Positions 1 through 11,437 are shown, numbered from the stretch's first letter. The stretch is 64,000 nt of DNA from Diphasiastrum complanatum (GCA_029204225.1 CM055097.1:62864904-62928903), one strand, 5' to 3'. The notes: generated by a model not told the origin, from the sequence alone. Made by a program: numbers and translations.

Positions 1-1021
1 GCAGGCCTCAAGGCAAATTCATACCGGAGTATTCTAAATGTGGATACCAACCTATTCTGGCAGTGCGATTCATCCACTGAATTCTATCTTAATGTGCCTA
101 ACAAAATCACTTCGATGTGGTCTACTGACATCGCAAAATGCTATGAATATTTCTCTTAATGGTCCTGATGGGCTAAAAACAATAATACGGAGAATGATCG
201 GGTATGCATTGAAGTCTTGTAAAAACAAAAAACTTGCCTATCAATGGAAACCGAGCCTTAGGCAGTTTGATTGGAAATGGATTACCTATCAAACTAATAA
301 TTGGACTGTGATTGACATGGAACCTCTTTGCCAATATAATGATATACTAATTGATAATTGCATAGTAAGATTAGGAAACAGGACTTGGAATTAGGTCTGT
401 GGTAATCCTATGGGTTTTGCCTGTTCCCCTACATGGTGTAATAGGTATTTGTCATTCTTTGAATTACATTTTATAAAAGGACTCGCCAGACTTGGAAAAG
501 TGGAATACCTACGTGCCTTCAAGCATACTTTCCGTTATATTGATGATATTTGTTTCATAAACAACATAGATGCTCTTTTATTTCTGGACAAGGAGCAACC
601 TCGTGTCGATGATAATGCCTTATGGATCTATCCCTTGGAGTACCTCACCATAGAAAATGAAGACACTTCGGATAATAGGGTCAATTTTTTGAATATTACC
701 ACTACCTTAGATTCTTTATCAGGTAAGTTTCATATGAAAAAAATTGACAAGCGAAGGGAACTTCCGTGTTCGTTTTTCCAATATATACACTTGACTGCCA
801 ATAGGCCGATTATGAACTCGTATAAAGTTATTGTCACTCAAATTATTGCTGTCATTTACTGTTGTAGCGAACATGATACCTTTATGGATGAGGTCGGAAA
901 CATCGTTCTTGCTTTTCAATGTAATGGCTTTATGAGAGGAAGATTGTATGGGATTATAAACAACCTATTCCTACACAATTTGTTCCCTGAACTCAAGTTT
1001 ACTTTACCAAAAAAATGCTAA
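1..1021 (+). pseudogene. Penelope-like element (PLE) reverse transcriptase, broken
   Basis: The translation resembles a Penelope-type reverse transcriptase. Frame 1 at the left edge carries STDIAKCYEY, matching the first catalytic-aspartate motif, and runs into a stop at 157-159. Frame 2 then continues with LNGPDGL, so a one-base shift lies near 150-160. A TAG at 392-394 interrupts the frame just before CGNPMGFACSPTW. The catalytic core FRYIDDICFIN is intact, followed by a PLE-like thumb (residues around NRPIMNSYKV and CNGFMRG). Coding similarity ends at the stop at 1019-1021. No GIY-YIG endonuclease is visible, but the fragment runs off the window only on its 5' side. Assignment rests on motif recognition. 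A group II intron or LINE RT is less likely because of the motif order and the YIDD context. Confidence 0.75.
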
Positions 1022-1144
1022 ATTTCTTTTGGTGGGCAGTTAGCACTCCATGTCAGGGGTGGTAACTGCCCCCTGAGAGACTTTGCTAGCTGTGGAAACG
1101 GTTGGTGGGTTTAGGGTCACGCCTACTCCCCCCATATGTAACAC

Positions 1145-1148
<4 letters not shown>

Positions 1149-1217
<69 letters not shown>
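1149..1217. repeat. Compound (CT)n(CA)n microsatellite
   Basis: About 30 bases of CT repeat pass directly into about 40 bases of AC repeat. Open frames here are artefacts encoding Ser-Leu and Thr-His runs. Confidence 0.97.
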
Positions 1218-1218
<1 letters not shown>

Positions 1219-1577
1219 CTCTCCTCTCCTCCTATGTCATGTCGTCTGTTTGTTTGTTTGTCTCTCTTTTTCTCTCTCACTCGGAGGGCGCAAGGGAGGG
1301 GGCGTAGTGTTGTAAAGCTACCTTTACAAGCTTTACTTCCGGCGCCACTGGCGCCAGCAGCGCCCCTGCCGCTCTCGGCGCCACTATGACCAGAATCCAG
1401 CCGGCGCCAAGTTCCTATGGCTGAAAATCTTTGATCGGTTCTAGCGAAGTCCAGAGAGCTCAGATCGATGTGCAATCACCTCACACGATCTAGGCATGAT
1501 TAAAGGAAACCTAAGGATCAATAAAATCTAGAGAAAGAAAATGACTTTATAGAGAGAGAGAATTCTAGAGAGAGAAA
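1218..1577. other. Non-coding, GC-rich with repeated GGCGCC
   Basis: No gene seen. The GGCGCC palindrome recurs at least four times between about 1340 and 1410, followed by short GA-rich stretches near 1550-1575. The segment leads into the dispersed repeat copy at 1578. Confidence 0.5.
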
Positions 1578-1845
1578 AACGTGCTTTACCAGCCTGGGTA
1601 GAGTGCTTAGTATGAGGGGGGGTGCCGAATCCCACCAATACTATAGGGGAGTGCAGGTTGCGACTCAGAGCGAGCTCCAACCAAGTCTCAGCCTCCCTTG
1701 CTGGAATGTTGTCATGGCTCTCGCCTTGGCATGCTAGTGCCCCGGAGACTAGGGTCGGTCACACACTTGAAATGTAACCTTCTCAGACTTATCAATAAAG
1801 TGGGATTTTTCTCAAACTGACTCTGATTACCTTCTGGGTTTCAGT
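1578..1845 (+). repeat. Dispersed repeat, copy A (possible LTR end)
   Basis: This segment is a diverged relative of 3666-3945. Shared blocks in the same order include CGTGCTTTACCAG, GTGCCGAATC (GCGCCGAATC in copy B), ACTATAGGGG, GTCTCAG, a CGAGAC/GGAGAC block before GGTC, TGTAAC, and an AATAAAGT-like signal followed by GATTACC. Both copies are followed by pieces containing GAGTTGG and GTTAAGT. The polyadenylation-like AATAAAGT near one end suggests an LTR or similar retroelement terminus. No coding sequence is attached, so the class is uncertain. Confidence 0.55.
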
Positions 1846-2180
1846 GTTCGGTAAAAGCGCCAGTTGTAAAGCCGCTTCAAAATTTTTAAGTTGGCACATA
1901 GTTGAGGGTCGTATCCCGGGACGCCAGCGGTATGCCATCGGGACCATTCGGTCCGTGGCGCCAGCGGTATGCTGTCGGGACCATTTGGTCCAGGAACTAG
2001 TTGTCTCCATATCTGTCGCGGCTTGTGGTTCTGAGTGTTTCTTGCATGAACGTGAATGGGTTAAGCTCTTGGGGAACAGGCTTTAACCTATCGGCTGAGT
2101 TGGATGGCTTGCTTGGGTAAAAGTTACCTGTTTATGGCTGTCCAGTCTGGCGTGGCGCCAGGTTGTCTTCCAGCGCTTGT

Positions 2181-2303
2181 GACGAAGCTTCGAGTTGGTT
2201 AAGTTTGATGTATGTCGGACGGCTTGCTTGGAATGGATGTTACTCGTTTGTAACGAAGCTTCGAGTTGGTTAAGTTTGATGTATGTCGGACGACTTGCTT
2301 GGA
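2181..2303 (+). repeat. Two-copy tandem repeat, 71-bp period
   Basis: A block beginning ACGAAGCTTCGAGTTGG at 2182 recurs 71 bases later and is nearly identical for about 50 bases. A weaker third relative occurs near 2380, and similar GAGTTGG/GTTAAG text follows copy B near 4120-4200. Confidence 0.8.
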
Positions 2304-2517
2304 GGGAAGTCACCCACATCGGGACCCCCGATCTAGCATGACGCCAGGTTGGATCTCAATGTTGGTTTTTGGAACTTCAAGTTGGTTAAGTCTGATCGTT
2401 GTTGGCGAGTTGGCTGCTTGTATGTCAAGTGGGTTTGGATGGCAAGAGTTAAAGGCTGGGAAGCTAAGTCATGGTTCTCGGCTCCCTTTGGGATGCCTGC
2501 GCTACATGTAGGGAGCC

Positions 2518-2848
2518 TCCCCCCCCCCCCCTTCTCCGCGCACACACACACACACATCATCAGTTGCTCGCCATCGGCAGGTACCCTTCACTAGTCTATA
2601 TAATTGAAACTATTTAGAGAGTGTGTGTGATCAAACCTATAACGCCTAGGTTAGATCACCCCCCCCCCCCCCCCCCTCTCTCACGTGCTGGTCACGCCTA
2701 GGTTTCACAACCCCCCCCCCCCTTGTCTCTCTCTCATGCGCTGGCCAGGCATGCGGGCCAGCTTGACCAGCGCGCTCTCTCCCTCCCTCCTCTAGGCTGG
2801 TTAGCGTGCTCTCTCCCTCTATGCTCCCTCCCTCCCTCCCCTCTCCCA

Positions 2849-2913
<65 letters not shown>
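2518..2913. repeat. Cluster of poly(C), CA and CT tracts
   Basis: Poly(C) runs lie at about 2518-2531, 2659-2676 and 2711-2722, a short CA tract at 2541-2556, and a CT array at about 2855-2913. No gene. Poly(C) length may be unreliable in any assembly. Confidence 0.9.
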
Positions 2914-2916
<3 letters not shown>

Positions 2917-3149
2917 TGGGCCGCATGACGGAGCCTACCACTGGTGGTTGCATCTAATGGCAGCCTCTAGAAATGTGGGGCTAGGTCACATGTCGGAGGT
3001 AGAGTGCTACCTCCAACCTATGTGTCATCATCTGATTGGACATATTTCTACCAACTGCCAGAGGCAGACTCTAGAGGCTAGCTTGTCTCTGGAGGTTGAC
3101 ATTTTTCACCTCCGAAGGTAGAGCCAACCTACCTACTCCATGTGTCCCT

Positions 3150-3153
<4 letters not shown>

Positions 3154-3202
<49 letters not shown>
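3154..3202. repeat. (CT)n microsatellite
   Basis: About 49 bases of pure CT repeat. Confidence 0.97.
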
Positions 3203-3205
<3 letters not shown>

Positions 3206-3665
3206 GGTATATGGAAATTACGAAAAGTGGAGGCTAGGAATGCGCACATGTTTGGGATATGAGATATGGAGGTTAGGGAGAAAAAAGTTGATTAAGCCGC
3301 AAGCCCCTGTGAACTTGAAGATCGTGATGGAGTCCACATTATGGCCTTGGGCCCCTTTCCATGTGAAAGTGGGTCCTTGTTTTAAAGCTGACTCGGGTGC
3401 ACCCAGCGTGCCCTGTAAGACTCTAAGGGGTGACACTCTCTAAGGTCCCAGAGCAAGTTAGAACGTCAAGGACTGAACCTCCGACCTGTGGTGAGCCAGT
3501 CAAGTAGTCACAAGTCATAAGCTAGCTCTGGAGCTCGAGTCATGGCCTAGTCAGGAAGCAAGTTGATTATGCCGCCGGGACGGCTCCTGGGACCCATGTC
3601 CGGGAGCCAGACTGATTCTACCAGGCTTGCCAGGCTTAATCAGCGAAATAAAAACTAAATCCTAA
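3203..3665. other. No gene seen
   Basis: Unique-looking sequence between a CT tract and dispersed repeat copy B. Short frames show no recognisable domain. Confidence 0.4.
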
Positions 3666-3945
3666 AAAGCGTGCTTTACCAGAAAGCACTATGTTTCAAA
3701 CCAGAGCGGGTGCGCCGAATCACAGCAGAACTATAGGGGGAGTCTAGCAGACAGAAACTTGGGCAGCTCAACCAACGCTAGGAATCCAGTCGCCAGGTCT
3801 CAGCTCCCTCTACCAGCACGAGCCAGGCACAATGTCCAGCACGTGTTGGTGGCCCCGAGACCGGTCAGTCTATGTATGAATGTAACTTTTTCTAAATCTA
3901 ATAAAGTTGATCCTTGGGGATGATTACCATTTCGGTTTCGCCTCC
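3666..3945 (+). repeat. Dispersed repeat, copy B
   Basis: Relative of 1578-1845 with the same order of conserved blocks, including GCGTGCTTTACCAG, GCGCCGAATC, ACTATAGGGGG, CCCGAGACC and AATAAAGTTGATC followed by GATTACC. Divergence between the copies is considerable, so they are old. Confidence 0.55.
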
Positions 3946-4311
3946 GGGACTGGTCCAAGTGGAAGGACCCTTACTACAATCTTTTTGCGTCGTCGGCGCC
4001 TGAGGGTCCTCGTCATCGACATGTGGCTTGCCGCTATGCCAATTGGTCAGTTTGGCGACCACTATGCCTTGGGTTTCATGTGTGGCTTATCTTTGCCTTT
4101 GGTTACCTTTTGAGGACGGATTTTGAGTTGGCTTTCGAGCTGGTTGGGATTCCAATTTTCTTAAGTCCGAATGGTTAAGTTTGTTACGTTTTTGAGTTGA
4201 CTTTTACGTAAGTGCATGATGAATGAATGTTATACTTAAGCGCGTGTTGAAAAAACCGCTCAAGTCCCAGCGCCCCTTTGAGGCGCCGGCGGAACATTGA
4301 TCATGTGCACA

Positions 4312-4316
<5 letters not shown>

Positions 4317-4363
<47 letters not shown>
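4317..4363. repeat. (CT)n tract just upstream of the PPR gene
   Basis: A CT tract of about 47 bases ends roughly 110 bases before the PPR start codon. Pyrimidine patches are common in plant core promoters and 5' leaders, so it could lie in the transcription start region. That role is inference. Confidence 0.9.
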
Positions 4364-4366
<3 letters not shown>

Positions 4367-4470
4367 GTGTTGAGAAGAGTAGGGACATAATGGGGGGTAA
4401 GTGAGTGAGCACAACACTAGGAAAGCAGAGGAGGAGGAGGAGAGTTTTGTGCATAGTCATCGACGAGGCA

Positions 4471-6606
4471 ATGCGTTATTCCTCTCACAATTCATGTAAT
4501 CGCTTCCTCACAAAGAAATGGCGGAATAAGGAATCCTCGCATGCCATTAGCTTGCTGGAAACACATCCAAAGCTTCCTCAGAAACACAATCGTTTGTTGA
4601 ATCCGATCATTTCAGCTCTTGGCAAGAATGGAAAATCACAAGCAGTTATCCTGCTGTATAAGCAATTGCGTCAATCAAGGTTTGAACCATCAGTGTACAG
4701 TTTTGCTGCCCTTCTTAACGCTTGTGCTAGAAAGGAGGCCTTGTCTCTTGGAAAGGTCATACATGCTGAGATCCTCAACAGCCACCTGCAGTCTGATGTT
4801 TTGATCGGAAATGCTCTTATCCACATGTATTCCAAATGTGGAAGACTCGATTCAGCCCGCCATATCTTTCTCAATCTTACAAAGCGCGATATTGTTTCCT
4901 GGAACATAATGATGGCAGGGTTTGTACAAAACGGATGTAGTCAGGAAGCTCTCCTTCTTTTCCAGCATATGGAAGGCCAGGGTTTCAAGCCAGATAGGGT
5001 TTCCTATTTGGCCGTCCTTAAAGCTTGCAGCAACGTTGGCGCCCTCGAGCAGGGAAAGCGTATCCACGCTAAGCTCATTGAATCGGGATGCGATTCTGAT
5101 GTCTTTCTGGGAAGTGCTTTAATAGATATGTACGCAAAATGTGGAAGCATAGATGAGGCTCGCCAAGTCTTCAGCAATTTACCCGAACGCGATGTAGTTT
5201 CCTGGACCTCAGTAATCTCAGGGTTTACCCAGCAAGGGCGTGGAGAGGAAGCCTTACATTTATTTCAGGAAATGAGAAAGGAAGGTATTAAGCCTAACAA
5301 GGTAACATTCATCTGTGCGCTCAAAGCATGCAGCGGTACAGGGGCACTAGATCAAGGGGAGGAAATTCATAAAATGCTAAGCGAATATGGAATGAAATGC
5401 GATCTATCCATTGGAACCAGTCTTGTTCACATGTATGCCAAATGTGGGAGCATAAGCAAGGCCCTTCACGTTTTTTTTAAACTTCCGCAGCGTGATGTGT
5501 TTTCATGGACTGCCTTGATTTCAGGGTTGATCGACAATGGCCAAAGCAGCTATGCTCTCCAGCTCTTTGAGAAAATGCAAAATGAGGCAGTCGTCCCTAA
5601 TAGGGTGACGTATCTATGTGTGTTGAAGGCATGCGGCAGCATAAAGGCTTTGGATAAGGGCCAGTTTATTCATTTGCAGCTCATGCGCAATGGCTTGATA
5701 CATGATTTATCTGTTGCAAATACGCTCCTTTCCATGTATGTCAAATGTGGGAACATGGACAAGGCTAGGCAAGTATTTTCTGAATCACAAAGACACAATC
5801 TAGTTGCATGGAATGCAATGATTGATGGATATGCTGAGCATCAGAACGGTCTGCAAGCTCTTCGGCTTTTTGAAGAGATGCAAAAGCAGGGTGTGAAGCC
5901 GGATAAAGTTACATTCTTAAGTGTGCTAAAAGCTTGCAGAAACATAGGGGCTCTTGATAAGGGCAGATATATCCATGCCAAGATAATTTCAAGTGACCTT
6001 AAGATCGATGGCTCAGTCGGAAACATTCTTGTGGACATGTATTGCAAGTGTGGCAGGCTTGATGATGCTTGTGAAGTGTTTTGGAAGTTGCCTGAACGCG
6101 ATGCTGTTTCTTGGAATACGCTACTTGATGCCTTTGCACAACAAGGGAATGTCAAGGAAGCTTTCCACCTGTTTGAGAAAATGCAGTTGGAGAATGTCAA
6201 GCCAGATAAAGTCTCTTTTGTTTGTCTTCTCAAAGCATGCAGCAATGCAGGCCTCTTAGATGAAGGGTATTTCCTCTTTGAAAGTATGCATAACAATTAT
6301 GGTGTCTTGCCTGAGATGGAGCATTACACTTGTATGGTTGACCTTCTTGGTCGTTCTGGAGACCTGTATAAGGCAGCTGATTTTATCAGCAAAATGCCAA
6401 TCCAACCAGACGCTGCAATGTGGATGTCTCTGCTTGGGGCTTGCCAAACTCATGGCAACCTGGAGCTAGGACAAGATGCCTTCGAGTCGGTTTTGAAGTT
6501 AGAGCCCAGAAATGCTGCTGCATATGCCATGATGTCAAACATTTATGCTGCTGCTAGAATGCGTTCACATGAAGCAGGGCTGAGGACAGATTTGACATAT
6601 TTATAA
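4471..6606 (+). CDS. PLS-class pentatricopeptide repeat protein, C-terminally truncated
   Basis: Probable RNA-binding organellar RNA-processing factor of the PLS-class PPR family. I start at the ATG at 4471 (711 aa): the frame is open a little further upstream to a TGA at 4402-4404, but with no ATG. PPR motifs fill about residues 40-610 as P-L-S triplets. Six L motifs are visible (such as KACSNVGALEQGKRIHAKL and KACRNIGALDKGRYIHAKI) and five S motifs (MYSKCGRLDSARHIF to MYCKCGRLDDACEVF). The E region begins near residue 615 (MEHYTCMVDLLGRSGD, then MWMSLLGAC) and stops after NIYAAARM. The E+ and DYW deaminase parts are absent. Either this is an E-type member, the end is truncated, or later exons exist. 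The N-terminus is basic and Ser-rich, compatible with an organelle transit peptide. No introns are evident in the array. Confidence 0.9.
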   Translation: MRYSSHNSCNRFLTKKWRNKESSHAISLLETHPKLPQKHNRLLNPIISALGKNGKSQAVILLYKQLRQSRFEPSVYSFAALLNACARKEALSLGKVIHAEILNSHLQSDVLIGNALIHMYSKCGRLDSARHIFLNLTKRDIVSWNIMMAGFVQNGCSQEALLLFQHMEGQGFKPDRVSYLAVLKACSNVGALEQGKRIHAKLIESGCDSDVFLGSALIDMYAKCGSIDEARQVFSNLPERDVVSWTSVISGFTQQGRGEEALHLFQEMRKEGIKPNKVTFICALKACSGTGALDQGEEIHKMLSEYGMKCDLSIGTSLVHMYAKCGSISKALHVFFKLPQRDVFSWTALISGLIDNGQSSYALQLFEKMQNEAVVPNRVTYLCVLKACGSIKALDKGQFIHLQLMRNGLIHDLSVANTLLSMYVKCGNMDKARQVFSESQRHNLVAWNAMIDGYAEHQNGLQALRLFEEMQKQGVKPDKVTFLSVLKACRNIGALDKGRYIHAKIISSDLKIDGSVGNILVDMYCKCGRLDDACEVFWKLPERDAVSWNTLLDAFAQQGNVKEAFHLFEKMQLENVKPDKVSFVCLLKACSNAGLLDEGYFLFESMHNNYGVLPEMEHYTCMVDLLGRSGDLYKAADFISKMPIQPDAAMWMSLLGACQTHGNLELGQDAFESVLKLEPRNAAAYAMMSNIYAAARMRSHEAGLRTDLTYL

Positions 6607-7026
6607 GATACATCATACCAGGATGCACCATCAAACTCAAAGGGTGATGATGGTATACTCAATTTACCTCAGTAAGTGTGAACTTTATATTTCAAACACC
6701 GAGGGAAAATTTATTGTTAGCTGAATTTTTGGAAAAGTTACCAAAATGAGAACTAGAAGGGACCCTCATTAATCTCTATGTCTAAGTATAGGTTTTTCCA
6801 TGTGATGATTGCAAGATCATTTGGCTTCATGGTTTGCATTGCAGGACTTGGCAAGTTGGGCCGGGTGTCTCAGATTTAGAGATGTTATTCACTTTCACTC
6901 AGAGAAGATGATGTATGAAATTTGCAATGTTAATCTGTTGAGGGTCCTCTCCCATAGCAGAGATGTGGTTTACTGGTGACTACATGAAGCATTTATCTTG
7001 GAAATGTGGATCCACATTCATTTTGG

Positions 7027-7114
<88 letters not shown>

Positions 7115-9203
7115 TATGGAATTTAATCCAATTTCTTTTTCTTTTTGATCTTTCAAATTAGCTACTTGGTTATGAATTTTAAAAGATAAATGTACTTTAT
7201 GTGCCTTATATATTCTCTCCCATGCCAAATCATAACATTGACGCTAAGAGGACCAAGTAGCAATGAATCCTGTAATTGAATCCCGTTCTTTGGATATGCT
7301 ACAATGAATTTGTATGCGTTGTGACAATTTTGTGCTTGTCCTTTTGACTTGTATCCTTATATTTGGACATGCATAGTTGTTTTTATGGTTGTACATGAAA
7401 CAACCCAAATAAGCTGGATTTGGATCTTACCTAGTTTGAAGCTCTTTACCTAGTGCTCTATTTTTGCTCCAGATCAAATCCATCTTTGAACCATCATGAT
7501 GCTTGCTAGCGACTTTGTTTGTCTTTTGCTAGTTTTTGAGGATTGTAAATTCAGTTGCTGATTTTTGAAGGGGCAAGCTTGTGCAATGCTTATATTTGTT
7601 CCCATAAGGTCAATTCCATAAAGTTGTGTTAGGAACAAAGGGTTGCCAAGGAGTGCCATAACTTTTGTTATTCAATCTTGCTTGTAGCTTTGTGTGAAGT
7701 GTTCAATCTGTTGACTTTTGCAAGCTTTTGCTAGTTTGTGCATAGGGATCTGTTGTAGAAGTGCTTTTGCCTATCGTTGAGTATGGATAGCCAAGTATGG
7801 ATATTTCTGGAAATTCTAGTCATGATTCAAAAGGCTGCATGGTTTTTGAGCTACAACGGATGCTATGGATAATGGGCGTCATACTTAAAAGCAAATCTTG
7901 GAACAATTGAAGTTCTGCAAATTTGGCATTAGTGAGATCACCATGGTGGTTATGAAGTGGAGTTCAAGTGTAAAAGAGGTGGGAATTGCTACTAAGGAAG
8001 TGGAAGTCGCCCTTAGCCACCTAATTATTGTGGTGCAACTATAGTGTGAACCCTGAATGTGTGTGAAATTTTAGTTGTAGAATCGAGAAAAAGCTCTTTC
8101 GAAGTGTGGTGTCTTAGAAGATCATGAGAAGATTTGTGAATCCACATATTACCGACAAGAATTTGCTGAACATGGTGGAGGAAAGTAGATACGGATGGTC
8201 TTGTTCTGGGAGGCATTCGAACATATGTTTATGCATAAATGGATGTTACTGGATGAGAAAAGTATGGTGATGCAACACTAGATGAGTTTAAAGCAAGGGA
8301 ATTAGTAGTGCAAGAGTATGTTGATAGATATCGTGAGATATTGCTCAACACTTTCATAGGTTTTTCACTTTGTTCAAGGCCTGTGGGAAAGTCTATGACC
8401 CTTTGTCAAGAAGGAGCAGACACGTATATTGCAAAACAATGGCATCTTACTATGAAGAGGGGAAGAAGTTTGTGGAGCCTATTGTTTCAAGAAGTCCAGG
8501 TCAATCTTTAGGTGGTTAGAAAGGTAAAGGAGATGGTGCTTTGAAAGGCAAATGGTGGGATGGTTGGCCTAAATGCCCATGGGGTCAACATCCTTTATTG
8601 TCTCCACAAGACCAAGATCAAATTAGAATCATTGTTTCCGCGAATGGTGTTTACCTTGAATTGTTTGGAAAATGAACCAGTCCAATTCAAATAAGGAAAG
8701 AAAGTTAGGACAATATATATATTTTTAAATATTTCTGTTTGAAAATATAATTTGTTTTGGAAATAAATGTCATTGATTGCCTATTTTCAGTATCATAAGG
8801 CCCAAATTATGGCTAGGCATATAAAATAAGTGTGACTGTTGTCTTGCTGTTGGGTACCTACTAGCATGTTTGAAGTTTCAAATCAATCTTGAAAAGCTCT
8901 ATAATCTTTTTAAGTTATAAGCTCGAACATTGTGCATTGGAGCCACTAGGTTTATTCTAAGGTATGAACGAATACGAGTTGTCTTGCTATCATTGATCAA
9001 GTACCCACTGTTGTGTTTCAAAACAATTTGAAGAGCTCTACAAGTTCCAGTCTTCTTTGGTTATGAATTATAACAATGAGCATTGAAGCCATTGAGCACT
9101 CAACACTTGTGATTTAAGAATCAACATTTAGGAGATAGGACTTGATTCTATTGTCAATGCATGTCATGTATGATATGACCACTAATGTGTTTTGAATTTT
9201 GCT
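6607..9203. other. No convincing gene; 3' flank of the PPR gene
   Basis: AT-rich sequence. A CT tract lies at 7031-7110. A short frame at 8287-8511 contains VQEYVDRYREIL, faintly like a retrotransposon gag, but there is not enough to call it. The region just after the PPR stop could hold its 3' UTR. Confidence 0.4.
7031..7110. repeat. (CT)n microsatellite
   Basis: Eighty bases of pure CT repeat. Confidence 0.98.
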
Positions 9204-9308
9204 CAATGATCAATCATTGGTAAGTTGTAACCTTAGATCTTCTATTAAGGAATAGAAGATCTAAGGTTACAACTTACCAATGATTGATCATTGGTAAGTT
9301 GTAACCTT
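9204..9308. repeat. Perfect 43-bp palindrome plus third direct copy
   Basis: Bases 9204-9246 and 9251-9293 are exact reverse complements, separated by a 4-base spacer (AAGG). A third copy of the CATTGGTAAGTTGTAACCTT core, in the first orientation, follows directly to 9308. A transcript would fold into a near-perfect 43-bp hairpin. The arrangement (sequence, inverted copy, resumption) is what a replication template switch would leave. Confidence 0.97.
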
Positions 9309-10300
9309 GACAACCACCTTGTACTTGTTGCGAATGTGGCAAATATCCTGGCCAAGCCCTCCCAACATCCACTTGTTGTCAATAGCCATTATGGGAAAAC
9401 TCATTTGTGTAATGCCTCAAGAATATGTTTCTTTTCTTGTATTGGATAATTATGCCAATCCATGAGTACATCCTCAATGAATAGCTTGGCCAAATCAGGA
9501 GCCCTTCTCATGACCATATTACTTTTCTAGTCGGCCATGTTAAGGGGGACCCATCTTCATTACTAAGGGCCACTATGATTTTCACTAGGTTGATTTTAAA
9601 TGTGTCTCATGAGTGGATAAAGGATGTCTTCTTGAGTGACATGGTCCACGACAAGATCTCAATCGAATCCACTACATTGGCCGCTAGTGGTACTAGGGGT
9701 TCCATGTTCATAGGATTGTGACTTTCTGCCACTACGGCCACTAGAACTGCTAGTATTCTAGTAACAATCCACTAATTGCTACTTTTGTAGTAACAATGAT
9801 GACCATCGTTGCTATTACTTGCAGTAAGTGCAAGCAACAATGCTTCCAGTGAGGAAGACTTGAAAATCATTATAAATTGTAAATTGTAAACTAGAAACTA
9901 GAAACTTTAAGTTGTAAATCATAAACTGAAAAATTTAAAATCTAAGTTTTGTATCACCAGAAATTGTAGATCAAATTGTAATTAGTATGCAAGAAGGCAA
10001 TCCAATAAATGTGAGTAAAAGTTGTATAAATACAACGAGTTTCTAACATTTAGATAGAGTGTCGCTATAAGCGTCACTTAGCCACATGCATCATTCATTT
10101 TCAATGATGCTAATAAAGAATAGCGACGAAAAAGTGTTGTTGTGTTGTTGTTGAGACATTATTGAATGAAATTCTTTTGGGTGATGTTTCTGTGACGTTT
10201 TAATGATGGAACGACGACGCTTGATATTTTTTGTGATAGTATAGCAGCATTTTTTTTTGCCATGATTTGTGTGTGTGTAGATATTCAATGTGTTTATATA

Positions 10301-10332
<32 letters not shown>

Positions 10333-11437
10333 TCATCTCAATCCATGAGTTTTGACGACGACTTGCAACTAGATGCATGTTGAATTTGACGTACTATATA
10401 CATGTGGCACACAACTTTTATTGAAATTTGATTTCCTTGCACTTTCTGAGATTTGTACTTGCCTCTATGTAGTATGCATCTATTTGGACGTGCATTATAA
10501 AACTTGTCATCCATGCAATTAATTACATAATTTTTCAAGCATCTTCGTGCAATTTTGAAATGGTGGTACTCTCATAAAGAAGCAAATGTAATAATTGGTT
10601 CATGATGTTAACTAATAAACATACGTAAATGACAATAATAATATTGCATTCCAACATTAAAAAATCTTGCACGAGAGGTCTAACCAAAGGAAAAAAAAAA
10701 CCAATGTAAATAATTTACGCACATGTGACTCCATCTTAAAATGGCTGCAAAGTTGAACATCATCACATGGTGTTAGTCTGTTAGTCTCGAGACCTTTGCT
10801 TTGTTTCTCAAATGAATTACATTCGAATCAGCTATTACTTCGTAGTGTCTTCTTGTGAATTGAAATTGATAGCTGCATCCACTCTATGACTCAACAACGT
10901 TTTTGAAGGATAAAAAGAGAAAAGCAACTCTTGAATGGCATGTCCTTCCTCTAAATAAATCTTACATATTGTGTTTGAAGAGCATTTTCATTTTCCATGT
11001 TTGCTCTTCGATATAGAATTCTTTTGATCTCAGCCATAGTTATCAAATGATTTGTCTTTGAAGTTTAAGAAATTTGGTGATTTGAGGACCATCAAAACTA
11101 TTTTTATCATTTTCACTCTAGATAAAATAATTACATGTCATAGCATGAACTTTTACATTTTGTATAACAACATTCGAATCCTAGACACTTCAAAAAAAAA
11201 AAGTTCTGATGTCATACATCTCTTGAAATGAAAATCATATGGCTAACTTTCAAAACAAATCATAGTAGTATTACATAAATTGACAAAAAGTGAATTTTAT
11301 ATTCAATATTTTGATCCAATGAAATTTGTACAATCGATGAAAATAGACCATTAAACTTATAACTCATAACTAATTCGTCTTTGACATCCACCATCTTTTT
11401 CAAGGATGCAACATGTTTTTGTATGGAAAACCTTTTT
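9309..11437. other. No gene seen
   Basis: AT-rich sequence with low-complexity TAAACT/GTAAAT stretches near 9880-9940 and a GT microsatellite at 10304-10332. A small direct duplication around TTTTCAAGGATGCAA lies at about 11397-11460. Frames are short and unrecognised. Confidence 0.4.
10304..10332. repeat. (GT)n microsatellite
   Basis: About 29 bases of GT repeat, preceded by a shorter GT run at 10268-10278. Confidence 0.95.

Noticed and set aside
1030-1110. Hammerhead ribozyme near the PLE end (GTC, a GGGG/CCCC hairpin, CTGAGAGA, GAAAC in order)
   Set aside because: PLEs often carry hammerhead motifs, but the core here deviates from CUGANGA, and stems II and III do not pair convincingly.
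4405-4470. Upstream extension of the PPR frame (Arg-rich start)
   Set aside because: The extension begins with GTG, not ATG, and is preceded by an in-frame TGA; the first ATG is at 4471.
8287-8511. Gag-like frame (VQEYVDRYREIL)
   Set aside because: Too short and isolated to assign; no neighbouring retroelement domains.
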